From Mycolicibacterium lacusdiani (GTDB taxonomy: Bacteria > Actinomycetota > Actinomycetes > Mycobacteriales > Mycobacteriaceae), in NCBI RefSeq assembly GCF_021916785.1, contig NZ_JAKCFC010000010.1, positions 172,455-236,454 of the forward strand: DNA of 64,000 nucleotides. The letters run 5' to 3'. The translations under genes and the position numbers were made by a program. Positions within the stretch are counted from its first letter, which is position 1, and the number at the start of each line of letters is the position of its first letter. This document shows, piece after piece, positions 9,722 to 18,977 of the stretch. The notes beneath the pieces are model-generated. The model ran no database searches, was not told the DNA's origin, and was given only the letters and a program-made list of their open reading frames with translations.

Positions 9722-10356
9722 GGTCTCCCACCGACCGCCGTCCGGCGCAGCGCAGTGACGACCGCCGTGAGGCCATCCTCGATGCGCTCGACCGCTGGCT
9801 GCGCGAGGAGAGCCTCGAGGCGGTGAACATCGCCGAGATCTCGAAGCAGGCAGGCGTCAGCCGCTCGGCGTTCTATTTCTACTTCGAGAACAAGGGTGCG
9901 GCGGTCGCCGCGCTCATGGAGCGCATGGTCGACGAGGTGTTCGACCTCAACGACGTGTTCACCGCGGCGGGCGGTCCACCCGAGCAGCGGATCAGGGCGA
10001 TGCTCGAGGGTCTGTTCGGCAGCTGGGAGCGGCACCGGCACATGTTCAAGGCGATGCTCGACGCGCGGGGCTCCAGCGCGTCGGTGCGCGACATCTGGGA
10101 TCAGGCGCGCGAGTCGTTCGTGGAGCCGGTCGCTGACATGATCCGCGCCGAACGCGCCGCGGGCACTGCGCCGGGCGGGGTGGCCCCGGAAGTCCTGGCG
10201 TCGGTTCTGCTGGAACTCAACGACCGCCTGCTCGAACGACTCACGCTCGGCGGGCCGCTGTCGCGCGATGACCTGATGGCAGGCGGCACCGCCGTGTGGC
10301 TCAACGCCATCTACGGCGTCTGCGAGCCCTCGAAGCGTTCGGAGGAGACGGCGTGA
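9718..10356 (+). CDS. TetR-family regulator
   Basis: A 212-aa protein; ATG 9718 is chosen because it overlaps the monooxygenase stop by four bases, although the frame is open seven codons further upstream. The N-terminal helix-turn-helix is clear (INIAEISKQAGVSRSAFYFYF-like region, residues about 33-60). The C-terminal ligand domain is helical and unassigned. As second gene of the monooxygenase operon it is the best candidate to bind the double palindrome at 8291-8328 and so regulate itself. Its stop overlaps the GTG of the hydrolase gene by four bases. Confidence 0.92.
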   Translation: MRSPTDRRPAQRSDDRREAILDALDRWLREESLEAVNIAEISKQAGVSRSAFYFYFENKGAAVAALMERMVDEVFDLNDVFTAAGGPPEQRIRAMLEGLFGSWERHRHMFKAMLDARGSSASVRDIWDQARESFVEPVADMIRAERAAGTAPGGVAPEVLASVLLELNDRLLERLTLGGPLSRDDLMAGGTAVWLNAIYGVCEPSKRSEETA

Positions 10357-11312
10357 CCCGCACCGACGTCGCATTCACCTCCCACGGCGTCACCTGCGCC
10401 GGCTGGCACTTCCGCAGCGACTCGGACGCGCTGACCGGACCCGACGGCCGACCCATCGTGGTGATGGCGCACGGGTTCGGCGGCACCATGGACTCTGGGC
10501 TGCAACCGTTCGCCGAACGCCTCTGCGACGCGGGCATCGACGTGCTGACGTTCGACTACCGCGGGTTCGGCGCGTCCGATGGTGAACCGCGGCAGACGAT
10601 CTCGATCCGGCGACAGCAGCAGGACTTCCACGCCGCCGTCGACGCAGCCCGAGCGCTGGACGGCGTGGACGCGGCGCGCATCGGCCTGTGGGGTTCGTCG
10701 ATGGCCGGCGCGCACGTGTTCCAGGTGGCGGCCGACCGCACCGACGTCGCCGCCGTCATCGCGATGACGCCGTTGACCAGCGGCCTCGCGGCGGGTCGCG
10801 CGTCGATCGGTGAGCGCAGCGTCCTGACCGCCCTGAAGTGGACCGCCGACGGCGTCGCCAGCAAGGTCGCCGTGCGCCGCGGCGGCAAGCCCAGGACCAT
10901 GCCGCTGGTCGCGCGGCCGGGTGAGATCGGTGCGCTGGCGCTCGACGGTGCCTACGAGAGTTACACGTCCATGGCCGGACCGACGTGGCGCAACGAAATC
11001 GACGCCTCGGTGGGGTTGGAGATCGGCGCGATCCGGACGACGGCCGCCGCCAAGCGGATGCGTGCGCGACTGCTGGTGCAGATCGCGGACTTCGACCGCT
11101 ACGTGCCCGCCGAATCCGTCGCGAAGACCGCCGTCCACGGCAGGGCGGTGGTGCACCACTACCCGTGCGACCACTTCGACGTGTGGCCCGGCCACGACTG
11201 GCACGCGCGCGCCGCCGCGGATCAGGTGGCGTTCCTGCGCAGGGAGTTCGCGGTGGGCAGGGCGGAGTCGATCAGCGGGGCCGGTACCACGCAGCCACGT
11301 CGGCAGGCTTGA
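10353..11312 (+). CDS. Alpha/beta-hydrolase
   Basis: A 319-aa protein from GTG 10353 (GGAGGA upstream; GTGA overlap with the TetR stop). The nucleophile elbow GSSMAG, an Asp after strand beta-7 (QIADFDRYVP) and His in CDHFDVWPGHDW form a plausible catalytic triad, and HGFGGTM supplies the oxyanion loop. The family includes esterases and C-C hydrolases. Behind a possible Baeyer-Villiger enzyme it could hydrolyse the resulting ester or lactone. The last 41 bp overlap the 3' end of the convergent CoA-ligase gene. Confidence 0.9.
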   Translation: MTRTDVAFTSHGVTCAGWHFRSDSDALTGPDGRPIVVMAHGFGGTMDSGLQPFAERLCDAGIDVLTFDYRGFGASDGEPRQTISIRRQQQDFHAAVDAARALDGVDAARIGLWGSSMAGAHVFQVAADRTDVAAVIAMTPLTSGLAAGRASIGERSVLTALKWTADGVASKVAVRRGGKPRTMPLVARPGEIGALALDGAYESYTSMAGPTWRNEIDASVGLEIGAIRTTAAAKRMRARLLVQIADFDRYVPAESVAKTAVHGRAVVHHYPCDHFDVWPGHDWHARAAADQVAFLRREFAVGRAESISGAGTTQPRRQA

Positions 11313-12738
11313 CCTTCATCGCGGCGTTGCGCGGCAACGTGCCGATCGCGACCGCCACCGGAACGTGGTGACTTGGCAGCGTGTCGCGCACCAGGGCCTT
11401 CAGCTCGTCCTCGGTGGGTGCGGGCGCGCCATGGCGCAGTTCGACGGCGGCGAAGGGGACGTCGCCGAGGAGGCGGTCGGGCACGCCGACCACGCACGCG
11501 TCGAGGACGGCGGGGTGCGCCAGTAGCGCCCGCCGGACGGTCTCGGGCAGCACCTTGAACCCGCCGCGGTTGATCGCGCCGTCGGCGCGGCCGTGCAGCG
11601 TGATGAAGCCGTCGGAGTCGATCGACGCGAGGTCGGTGGTGCGCTGCCAGTGCGGGCCCATCACCTCTACCCGCGCCTCGAGCAGTCCTACCGCGCTCGT
11701 CGGCATTTCGCGTCCGGAGTCGGCGTCCACGATCCGGACTTCGACGCCGGGCAGTGCCCGGCCTGAGCTGTCGAGCTTCTCCGCGCCCCACCGGGCGCGT
11801 AGGTCCGGTGTCCACGCGCAGATGGATCCGGCGAATTCGGTTGCGCCATAGGCCCACAGCACCGGAATCCCGAAGCGGCGCTCGAACTCCTCACGCAGCT
11901 CGCGTTCCAGCGGACCCGACCCGCCCACGACGCACTGCAGCGAGGACAGATCGGCGGGGTCGACGTCGGCGTCGAGCAGCATGCGCACGATCGCGGGCTG
12001 GACGGCGGTGCGGGTCAGGCGGTAGGTCCGCACGGCGCGCACCCATTCGGCCACGGTGAACTTCTCCAGCAGCACCATTCGCTTGCCGACGAAGGGTGCT
12101 GCCAGCAGCTGGCACACGCCGATGCTGCCGAACGGCCAGAACACCAGGTCGGGCGGATCGTCCGCGAACAATTGGTGCCCGTGCGTCATGCTGAGCACGG
12201 TGTGCGCCAGCACTGCGGTGGGGATGGGAATCCGCTTGGGCGCGCCGGTGGTGCCGCTGGTCAGCACATGGATGCCCGCTTCGGCGAGGACGGGGTCGGA
12301 TATTGCGGCGCCGCGCGCGTGCAGGGTATCCACCGTCGCCGAGGTCAGCGAGATGGCGGCGCTGCCGGTGCCTCGGGCTGCGGCGACGACCGGGTCGGTC
12401 CAGTCCTCGGGGTCGGCAAGCACTGCGGCGAGCCGAAGTCGCTGCACGTCGGCGGCGATGGCCGTGGGCGACTGGTAGGAGTACACCATCACCACGGGGC
12501 GGCCCGACGAAATGAAGTTCAGCAGCGCCGCCGCATGGGGCAGCCGGTTGCGCACGACCACCCCGACCGGCTCGCCGGGACGCACCCCCGCCCGGTCGAG
12601 AGCATCGTCGAGCGTCGCCCGGTACGCGGCGATGTCGTTGCCGGAAAACCACTTTCGGTCGAACTCGATGAAGGCGGCAGGCCCGTAGCTCGCCAGCCCG
12701 GTGGCCAGCGTCTCAGCGAATTCCCGACGAGCGCTCAT
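11272..12738 (-). CDS. AMP-forming acyl-CoA synthetase/ligase
   Basis: A 488-aa class I adenylate-forming enzyme starting at ATG 12738. The phosphate loop is LTSGTTGAPKR, the mid motif AYGATEFAG, and the hinge/C-terminal region INRGGFKVLPETV; the catalytic Lys candidate is in NAAMKVKPADV. It activates a carboxylic acid to acyl-AMP and then acyl-CoA. It is the last gene of a minus-strand operon of eight genes beginning at 20756, and resembles the ligase at 16747-18204 in having an Arg after the P-loop Lys. The acid substrate is unknown. Confidence 0.92.
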   Translation of the reverse strand: MSARREFAETLATGLASYGPAAFIEFDRKWFSGNDIAAYRATLDDALDRAGVRPGEPVGVVVRNRLPHAAALLNFISSGRPVVMVYSYQSPTAIAADVQRLRLAAVLADPEDWTDPVVAAARGTGSAAISLTSATVDTLHARGAAISDPVLAEAGIHVLTSGTTGAPKRIPIPTAVLAHTVLSMTHGHQLFADDPPDLVFWPFGSIGVCQLLAAPFVGKRMVLLEKFTVAEWVRAVRTYRLTRTAVQPAIVRMLLDADVDPADLSSLQCVVGGSGPLERELREEFERRFGIPVLWAYGATEFAGSICAWTPDLRARWGAEKLDSSGRALPGVEVRIVDADSGREMPTSAVGLLEARVEVMGPHWQRTTDLASIDSDGFITLHGRADGAINRGGFKVLPETVRRALLAHPAVLDACVVGVPDRLLGDVPFAAVELRHGAPAPTEDELKALVRDTLPSHHVPVAVAIGTLPRNAAMKVKPADVAAWYRPR

Positions 12739-12743
12739 GGCGG

Positions 12744-13565
12744 TCAGTACTGGGTCGTGCCGCCGTCGACCGCGATCGCCGCGGCGGTGACGAACCTGGA
12801 CTCGTCACTGGCCAGCCACAGCACCGCGTCGGCGATGTCCTGCGGTTCGCAGATGCCCTCGGGCAGGAAGCCGACGAGCATGTTCGACAGCTGCGGGTGG
12901 GATTCCATGGTTCTGCCGATCTCGGCGACCATGTCGCCCGATCCCATGTCGGTGGCGACCGGGCCGGGGTGCACGCTGTTGACCCGGACGCCGTGGCGGC
13001 CGAGTTCGGCGGCGAACCCGCGCGCCATGCCCGTGACGGCGTGCTTGCTCGCGGTGTAGTGAATCATGAAGGGCTGCATCTTCAGTCCGGCCGCCGAGCT
13101 GATCAGCACGATCGACCCGCCCCGCCCGCCGTCGATCACGTGCCGTGCGCCCGCCATCACGGTGTTCCACGTGCCGGTCACGTTGACGTCCATGACGTCG
13201 CGGAACGAGTCCGGGGTGATCTCGTCCCAGGCCTGTGGCACCGCGATGCCCGCGTTGGCGACGATGACGTCGAGGCGTCCCAACTCCGCCACCCCCTCGG
13301 CGACGACGGCGTTCAACCGTTCGTGGTCGCGGGTGTCGACTGCCGACGCCAGGATCCGGCGCCCGGTCTTCTCTACCAGCCGAACCGTCTCGTCGAGGTC
13401 CTCCGGCGTGGCGGGGTCGTAGCGCACGCACGGCGGAAGTTGGCCGACGACGTCGACGGCGATGACGTCGGCTCCCTCCTCCGCCATCCGGACCGCATGC
13501 GCGCGGCCCTGCCCTCGTGCCGCGCCGGTGACGAATGCGACCTTGCCCTCGAGGCGTTCGCTCAC
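12744..13565 (-). CDS. Mycofactocin-coupled SDR-family oxidoreductase
   Basis: A 273-aa SDR from GTG 13565, overlapping the preceding stop by four bases. The cofactor motif is extended as VTGAARGQGRAHAVRMAEEG followed by IAVDV, the hallmark of the mycofactocin-associated SDR group, whose NAD is non-exchangeable and re-oxidised by mycofactocin. The active site is S...Y...K in SSAAGLKMQPFMIHYTASK, and the protein ends in the usual VDGGTTQY. It probably oxidises a secondary alcohol or 3-hydroxyacyl intermediate of the pathway. Family membership is strong; the substrate is not known. Confidence 0.92.
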   Translation of the reverse strand: MSERLEGKVAFVTGAARGQGRAHAVRMAEEGADVIAVDVVGQLPPCVRYDPATPEDLDETVRLVEKTGRRILASAVDTRDHERLNAVVAEGVAELGRLDVIVANAGIAVPQAWDEITPDSFRDVMDVNVTGTWNTVMAGARHVIDGGRGGSIVLISSAAGLKMQPFMIHYTASKHAVTGMARGFAAELGRHGVRVNSVHPGPVATDMGSGDMVAEIGRTMESHPQLSNMLVGFLPEGICEPQDIADAVLWLASDESRFVTAAAIAVDGGTTQY

Positions 13566-15211
13566 GTGTCATTCCCTTCCGGGGTCTGCTCGACCACTGT
13601 GCTCTTGCCTTCGTACACGATCGGGGTCGGGGCGCTGGTCATGGCCGTTCCCGCCTCGGCGAGCATGTCGCGAAGCCGACGGACGTCGACCTTGCCGGTG
13701 GTGCCGCGTGGCACCTGGTCATCCGAGGCGAGCCGGAGCCAGACGGTGGGAACCTTGAACGCGCTCAGCACCTTCCGGGCGGCGTGCCGAAGAGTGGCGT
13801 CATCGCGCAACTCGTCGCACGCCTCATCGCACCTGATGGCGGCGCCGACCCGATCCGAGTCGCCGGTGGGCACGTTGGTCACGAACGCGGCGCCGACGCC
13901 GGGCAGTGTGCGTAGCGCCGACTCGACTTCGCTCGGGTACACCGTGGCCCCGCTGACCTTGAACATGTCGTCGGATCGCCCGTGGTAGAACAGGAAGCCG
14001 TCGTCGTCGAGGTGGCCGAGATCGCCGGTCGGGTAGAACCCGTCGGCGGTGAACAGGTCTTCCCGGCTGCGCCCGCACACCCCCAGCAGCGTGTGTGGCC
14101 CGCGGATCTGAATCTCGCCGATCGTGCCGGGCGCTGCGGTACTGCCGTCCTCGACGTCGACGATGCGCACCTCCATGCCGTCGAACGGCTTGCCGCAACT
14201 GCCCCAGGCAGTTTCGGGCATGTCGGTGTCGGCGCGGTAGCCGCAGTACGGGCCGAACGACTCGGTCATGCCGAACAACCGCGCCCTGGCTCCCGGCCTG
14301 GCTCGGACTTCGGGCGGAAGGAGCGCATCCAGGCTGCCCGGCTGCAACGACGACAGATCGGCGTCGATCGAAGGAGCGTGGCGGGCAAGGGCTTCCGCCT
14401 GGTCGGGCCAGCCCCGGAACAGGGTGACGCGCTCGCGTTCCAGTAGGCGCAGCGTGGTCTCGGGGCGGGGCGTGGGCTCGGTCACCAGCGTGGCGCCCGC
14501 GATCAGCGCCGACAGCACGCCAGAGCCGAAGCCGCCGACCCAGAAGAACGGCATCGGCAGGTACAGCCGGGTATCGGCCGCAATGCATCGCGGCTCGAGG
14601 CCGGCAGCGACGGCGCCGAGTGCGCTGCCGTGGGAGTGCACGACCCCCTTCGGTGCGCCGCTACTGCCGGAGGTGAAGACGATCGCCAGCGGGTCGCTCG
14701 GGGTGACTGCGCAGGCCATCGCATCGACGATGCCCACCGCGTCGTCGCTCGGGGCGGTCCCCATGGCCTCCTTCGGCGACCACACGTGGCGCAAGGCGGG
14801 CAGTTCCGAGTGCAGCAGTGTTCGCCCCGTCAGCGGAGCGGCCAGTTCCGCGGCGAGGTCGTCGGTGTACCGGCGGCCGCGGAACTCGTCGACCGCGACG
14901 AGCGCTGAGACGGCCGACGTCTGAAGCTGCGCCACCAGCTCGCGGGGTGCGAGCAAGGTGCTGAGCGGGACGAGTACCGCACCGATGCGGGTGAGCGCCA
15001 CGGCGAACCGCACCCAGTCGGTGCAGTTGGGCATGACCAGTCCCACCCGGGTGCCCTTGCCGACGCCCATGTCGATCAGTCGCGCTGCGATTGACCGGCT
15101 GTCCGAGTGCATTGCCAGATAGTCGATTCGACTCTCCGGATCGACGACGGCAGTCCTGTCCGGCGTGCGCTCGGCGTGGTACCGGAGGATGCGGTCGATC
15201 GTGTCAGTCAT
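13562..15211 (-). CDS. AMP-forming acyl-CoA synthetase/ligase
   Basis: A 549-aa ligase; ATG 15211 is chosen over the open frame up to 15391 because the upstream residues are not ligase-like and MTDTIDRIL is a typical N-terminus. The ATG lies 8 bp inside the preceding ligase gene. The P-loop is IVFTSGSSGAPKGVV, the A5 region MTESFG, the A7-A8 region YPTGDLGHLDDDGFLFYHGRSDD and the A10 Lys in GTTGKVDVRRL. All expected motifs are intact. It is paralogous to its neighbour at 15204-16757; tandem duplication within the operon is likely. It should form CoA thioesters of a carboxylic acid intermediate. Confidence 0.93.
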   Translation of the reverse strand: MTDTIDRILRYHAERTPDRTAVVDPESRIDYLAMHSDSRSIAARLIDMGVGKGTRVGLVMPNCTDWVRFAVALTRIGAVLVPLSTLLAPRELVAQLQTSAVSALVAVDEFRGRRYTDDLAAELAAPLTGRTLLHSELPALRHVWSPKEAMGTAPSDDAVGIVDAMACAVTPSDPLAIVFTSGSSGAPKGVVHSHGSALGAVAAGLEPRCIAADTRLYLPMPFFWVGGFGSGVLSALIAGATLVTEPTPRPETTLRLLERERVTLFRGWPDQAEALARHAPSIDADLSSLQPGSLDALLPPEVRARPGARARLFGMTESFGPYCGYRADTDMPETAWGSCGKPFDGMEVRIVDVEDGSTAAPGTIGEIQIRGPHTLLGVCGRSREDLFTADGFYPTGDLGHLDDDGFLFYHGRSDDMFKVSGATVYPSEVESALRTLPGVGAAFVTNVPTGDSDRVGAAIRCDEACDELRDDATLRHAARKVLSAFKVPTVWLRLASDDQVPRGTTGKVDVRRLRDMLAEAGTAMTSAPTPIVYEGKSTVVEQTPEGNDT

Positions 15212-16757
15212 CGAAGGCCTCGCGCAGGCGCCGGACGTCCACCTTGCCGCTGGCCAGCAGCGGCGCCTCGCTGACGGTAGCCACACGGCGTGGCAGCTTG
15301 TACGACGACAGTTCGACGGCGAGCAGGTCGCGCAGCGCCGACGGGTCGACGGCCCGATCGGTGACCAGCACCGCGCCCACCACCTCGCCACGCTCGCCGT
15401 CGGGCAGCCCGACGACGTGCGCGACCATCCCGCCCGTCACGCGGTTGATGGCGTTCTCCACCTCGACGGGCGAGACGTTCGCGCCTGCGGTCTTGATCAT
15501 CGACCCGCGCCGCCCGAGGTAGTACACGTACCCGTCGAGGTCGGTGCACACGACGTCGCCGGTGTGGAGCCAGCCGTCGGCGTCGAAGGTCTCCTCGCGG
15601 CTGCGCCGGTGGTAGCGCTGCAGCAGGTAGGGCCCGCGCAACAGGAGTTCGCCCGGTGCGCCCGCCTCCACGGTGGTACCGGTGGAGGGGTCGACGACGG
15701 CGACCTCGAAACCCGGTGCGGGCCTGCCGAAAGACCCCCACCGTTCCTCGGGCTGGTCGGACTCGTCGGCGTCGAGCAGAAAGGTGCCGCCCGCCTCGGT
15801 CATCCCGAGCATGCCGTGGCGGAGCGAGGGATCTCGGGGACGGACGTCGGCGGGCATGATCGGGTACAGGTTGCCGCGGCGCATCGAGGTGAGGTCCCGC
15901 GTGGGGAACGACTCGTGCCGCGCGAGGTGCGCGACGGATGCGGCGAAACCGTTGGTCAGCGTTGGTCGTTCGGTCTCCAGGAGGTCGAGGACCTCGGCGG
16001 CGTCGGTCGCGTTCGAGCACACCAGTGTCGCCCCGGCCACCATCGTGGCGAGCAGTCCGAAGGCGAACCCGCCGACCCAGAAGAACGGCGAGTTGCAGAA
16101 CAGTCGGTCGTCGGCGGTCAGGGCGCGGATTCCGTTGAGGTTGCGCTGGTGTGCCAGCATCGAGCCGTGGGTGTGCACGGCGCCCTTCGGCGTGCCGGAC
16201 GAACCCGACGTGTAGACGATCGCGAGGGCGTCCGACGGGTGCACGTCGGCCCCGATGGCCGCGAGCAGACGCTCCGGAACGTCGCGGCCGTGCCGCGCAA
16301 CGTCGTCCTGATCGAAGCTCGCGTGGCGCAGCAACGGTGCGGTGGTGCAGAACAGCGGACGGTCGAGGGCGTCGACGCCGAGCGCGTCGCGCAGCTCGAC
16401 CGCGAAGTCGTGCGAGCGGTACCGCGGCGTGGCCAGCAGGATGGCCACGTCGGCGTGCGCGAGCTGCTCGGCGAGTTCCCTGGCGGTCGAGAAGGTCGTG
16501 AACGGCACCACGACCGCGCCGATGCGCGCGGCGGCCAGCATCGCGACCACGAAGTCGGCGCCGTTGGGGTACAGCACGCCCACGTGTGTCGCCCTTCCGG
16601 CGCCGAGCGCCACGAGGCCGCGGGCCAGCGCCGCCGACCGGCGTTCGGCCTCGGCGTACGTCAACCGCTCGGCGTCGCAGACGAGCAGGGGGTGGTCACC
16701 TCGGGCGCTTGCCCGTTCGGTGACGAGTTCGGCGACGGTCCGTGGTTCAGCCGGCAC
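15204..16757 (-). CDS. AMP-forming acyl-CoA synthetase/ligase
   Basis: A 517-aa ligase that starts 11 bp inside the end of the upstream ligase. It has the P-loop IVYTSGSSGTPKGAVHTHGS, the A5-like GMTEAGG, a GDVVCTDLDGYVYYLGR hinge region and an ASGKVDVRRLREAF terminus carrying the catalytic Lys. It shares organisation with the next gene (13562-15211), including the same C-terminal KVDVRRLR, which suggests recent paralogy. Four ligases in one operon imply several different acids or successive CoA-activation steps. Confidence 0.93.
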   Translation of the reverse strand: MPAEPRTVAELVTERASARGDHPLLVCDAERLTYAEAERRSAALARGLVALGAGRATHVGVLYPNGADFVVAMLAAARIGAVVVPFTTFSTARELAEQLAHADVAILLATPRYRSHDFAVELRDALGVDALDRPLFCTTAPLLRHASFDQDDVARHGRDVPERLLAAIGADVHPSDALAIVYTSGSSGTPKGAVHTHGSMLAHQRNLNGIRALTADDRLFCNSPFFWVGGFAFGLLATMVAGATLVCSNATDAAEVLDLLETERPTLTNGFAASVAHLARHESFPTRDLTSMRRGNLYPIMPADVRPRDPSLRHGMLGMTEAGGTFLLDADESDQPEERWGSFGRPAPGFEVAVVDPSTGTTVEAGAPGELLLRGPYLLQRYHRRSREETFDADGWLHTGDVVCTDLDGYVYYLGRRGSMIKTAGANVSPVEVENAINRVTGGMVAHVVGLPDGERGEVVGAVLVTDRAVDPSALRDLLAVELSSYKLPRRVATVSEAPLLASGKVDVRRLREAFDD

Positions 16758-18204
16758 GGCCGCTCCCGACCTCGTCGGCGAAGTGCGCCCGCACGGCAGT
16801 CAGGTCGGGCTTGCCGGAGGGAGTGCGGGGGATCGCGTCCACCACGGCGATCTCGGCCGGGACCTCGTAGTGCGCCAGTCGGGTGCGCAGATGGTCCACC
16901 AGCTCGTCGGCGGTGACCGGCGCGCGCAGTTCCACCATCGCCACCGGGGTCTCGCCGAGTCGCTCGTCCGGCCGCCCCACCACCGCGGCGCCGGCGACGG
17001 CGGCGTGCGCCTCCAGCGCGGCCCGCACGTCGTCGGGCATCACCTTGAAGCCGCCCCGGATGATCGCTTGGTCCGCGCGGCCGAGGATCCAGAGGAACCC
17101 GTCGACATCGATCCTCGCGAGGTCCGTGGTGCGGATCCATTCGGTGCCGGGGCCGAGTTGACCCGGCTTGACCTCGAGCAGGCCGGCCTCACCGGGGCGC
17201 ACCGGGTCACCCTGCTCGGTGACCACCCGCAGGCGGGCGCCGAGGGTGGCCCGGCCGACGCTGCCTCGCTTGGCCTGCCAATGGCGGTCGTGGTCTGCGA
17301 GGGTCCAGCCGGCCACGCCGCCACCGAATTCGGTTGCCGCGTATGACGTCAGCACCGGAATGCCGAACTTCTCGGTGAATGCGTCGGCGTCATCGGCCGA
17401 CAGGGGAGCGGTTCCGGACGTCACGACGCGGATGCCCGCGAGGTCATCTCGGGTCAGGCCGGACTGCAGCACCATGCGCAGCGCCGCGGGAACCAGCGAC
17501 ACCGCCCCGGGCCGGTGCCTGCGCACAGCGTCGGACCAGCGGTCGAGTTCGAAACGCGGTAGCAACGCGAAAGGCCTTGCTGCCGTCGCGCATTGCAGGA
17601 CGCGGTACACGCCGCCGATGTGGACGAGCGGTGCGTTGACGATCGCGACGCCGCGCCGCGGTGCCGTGGGCATGTCGCCGAGGGTGCCCCGCGCCAGCAT
17701 GTCGTAGGTCAGATCGATGCGCTTGGGCGGGCCCGTGGTGCCCGAGGTGAGCATGCGGACGGCCACGCCGAGCCTGGGGTCGGGGGTACCGCGCCCGAAT
17801 ACCGAGACGGCCGGCGCCTCCGCGAGTGTGGTGATGGTGGCGACGGTCATCCGGTCGGACGGTGCGAGGAGCGTGGCTACGTCGTCGGGTGTCCCGATGG
17901 CGAGCGCCGGTGCTAGTTCAGCGAGATCGGCGCGGGTGCGATCGTCGCCACGGGCGGGGTTCACCACGACCACGGTGGCGTCGGCCAGCAGGAGTCCGAG
18001 GACAGTCGCGACATGAGCGGGGCTGTTGCGCAACAGGACTGCAGTCTGGGTGCTGTCGTGCCGAACGGCCAGGTCGGCGATGTTACGGGCAGCGGCGTCC
18101 ACCTCGCCCCACGACCACCAGGTGTCGTCGAACTCGATCGCGGGCGAGTCGGGCGCGAGTGCCAGGACGTCGGCGATGCGTCGGCTGAGCGGGTGACGCG
18201 TCAC
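16747..18204 (-). CDS. AMP-forming acyl-CoA synthetase/ligase
   Basis: A 485-aa ligase. GTG 18204 is chosen because it overlaps the TGA of the upstream crotonase gene by four bases (GTGA) and gives a normal N-terminus; the open frame to 18738 is not coding upstream of it. Motifs are MLTSGTTGPPKR, SYAATEFGGG, TTDLARIDVDGFLWILGRADQ, IIRGGFKVMP and a terminal PSGKPDLTAV with the catalytic Lys. It is closest within the window to the ligase at 11272-12738. Acyl substrate unknown. Confidence 0.92.
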   Translation of the reverse strand: MTRHPLSRRIADVLALAPDSPAIEFDDTWWSWGEVDAAARNIADLAVRHDSTQTAVLLRNSPAHVATVLGLLLADATVVVVNPARGDDRTRADLAELAPALAIGTPDDVATLLAPSDRMTVATITTLAEAPAVSVFGRGTPDPRLGVAVRMLTSGTTGPPKRIDLTYDMLARGTLGDMPTAPRRGVAIVNAPLVHIGGVYRVLQCATAARPFALLPRFELDRWSDAVRRHRPGAVSLVPAALRMVLQSGLTRDDLAGIRVVTSGTAPLSADDADAFTEKFGIPVLTSYAATEFGGGVAGWTLADHDRHWQAKRGSVGRATLGARLRVVTEQGDPVRPGEAGLLEVKPGQLGPGTEWIRTTDLARIDVDGFLWILGRADQAIIRGGFKVMPDDVRAALEAHAAVAGAAVVGRPDERLGETPVAMVELRAPVTADELVDHLRTRLAHYEVPAEIAVVDAIPRTPSGKPDLTAVRAHFADEVGSGRAG

Positions 18205-18977
18205 CGGACTCTGGGTGACCGGCGCGGCCGATCGGGGTCGAGTTCGGCCCGGCCCAGCGCGTTCCCGAGCCGGGTGTAGATCAAGCCCTGGTCGAGCGCG
18301 GCGCGGTAGGGCTTGTCGAGGGATTCCCAGATGGCCTTCACCGTGCCCTGCGTGGCCGAGGTCGGGTGGGCGGCGATGCCGGCGGCGATATCGTCGGCGC
18401 GCGCCCATAGCGCCTCTCGGGTGACGACCTCGGTGACCAACCCGATCCGCAACGCGGTGTCCGCGCTCACCCGTTCGTCGTTGCCGGTCAGGGCCATCCG
18501 CAACGTCTCGCCCAGGCCGATGCGCCGCATGAGGCCGACGGGTTCCAGCGCCGACACCATGCCGGAACTCACGTGGGAGTCGAAGAACGTCGCGTCCTCG
18601 GAGCAGATGACGACGTCCGATTCGTTGACGAAGTAGAAGGCGCCCGCAGTGCACATGCCCTGTACCGCACACACCACGGGTTTCCACATCTTCTGCCACT
18701 TGGGGCTGAGGAACTCGCCGGGGTCTTCGTGATTCCACACGACCGACGGCTGACCGTAGGGCGTCTTGACGTCCAGACCGGCGCTGAACGCACGCTCACC
18801 CGCCGCGCGGAGCACCACGGCGTTGACCCGGTCGTCGTGCTTCACCGTCCGCCAGACGTCGGCCATCTCGTGGCACATGTCGCGGTCGAACGCGTTGAGC
18901 CGCTTCGGCCGATTGAGCGTCACGGTGGCCACCCGGCTGGCCTCGTCGACGTCGAGCAGGACCGCGCAAGAGCTCAT
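18201..18977 (-). CDS. Enoyl-CoA hydratase/isomerase (crotonase) family protein
   Basis: A 258-aa crotonase. The start ATG 18977 (MSSCAVLLDVD) is the last of a chain of five ATG codons generated by a 32-bp tandem repeat immediately upstream; a TTG at 19001 in the same frame is possible but lies within the repeat. The body contains LNRPKRLNAFD, AFSAGLDVK and the oxyanion region GMCTAGAFYFVNESD. The residues at the two classical catalytic Glu positions are not Glu (GAFYF and SSGMVSALEP), so the reaction may be isomerisation, hydrolysis or another crotonase chemistry instead of hydration. Its stop overlaps the downstream ligase start. Confidence 0.88.
   Translation of the reverse strand: MSSCAVLLDVDEASRVATVTLNRPKRLNAFDRDMCHEMADVWRTVKHDDRVNAVVLRAAGERAFSAGLDVKTPYGQPSVVWNHEDPGEFLSPKWQKMWKPVVCAVQGMCTAGAFYFVNESDVVICSEDATFFDSHVSSGMVSALEPVGLMRRIGLGETLRMALTGNDERVSADTALRIGLVTEVVTREALWARADDIAAGIAAHPTSATQGTVKAIWESLDKPYRAALDQGLIYTRLGNALGRAELDPDRPRRSPRVR

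Noticed and set aside
18204..18738. N-terminal extension of the CoA ligase at 16747
   Set aside because: It runs antisense-frame through the crotonase gene; the GTGA overlap at 18204 is the natural start.
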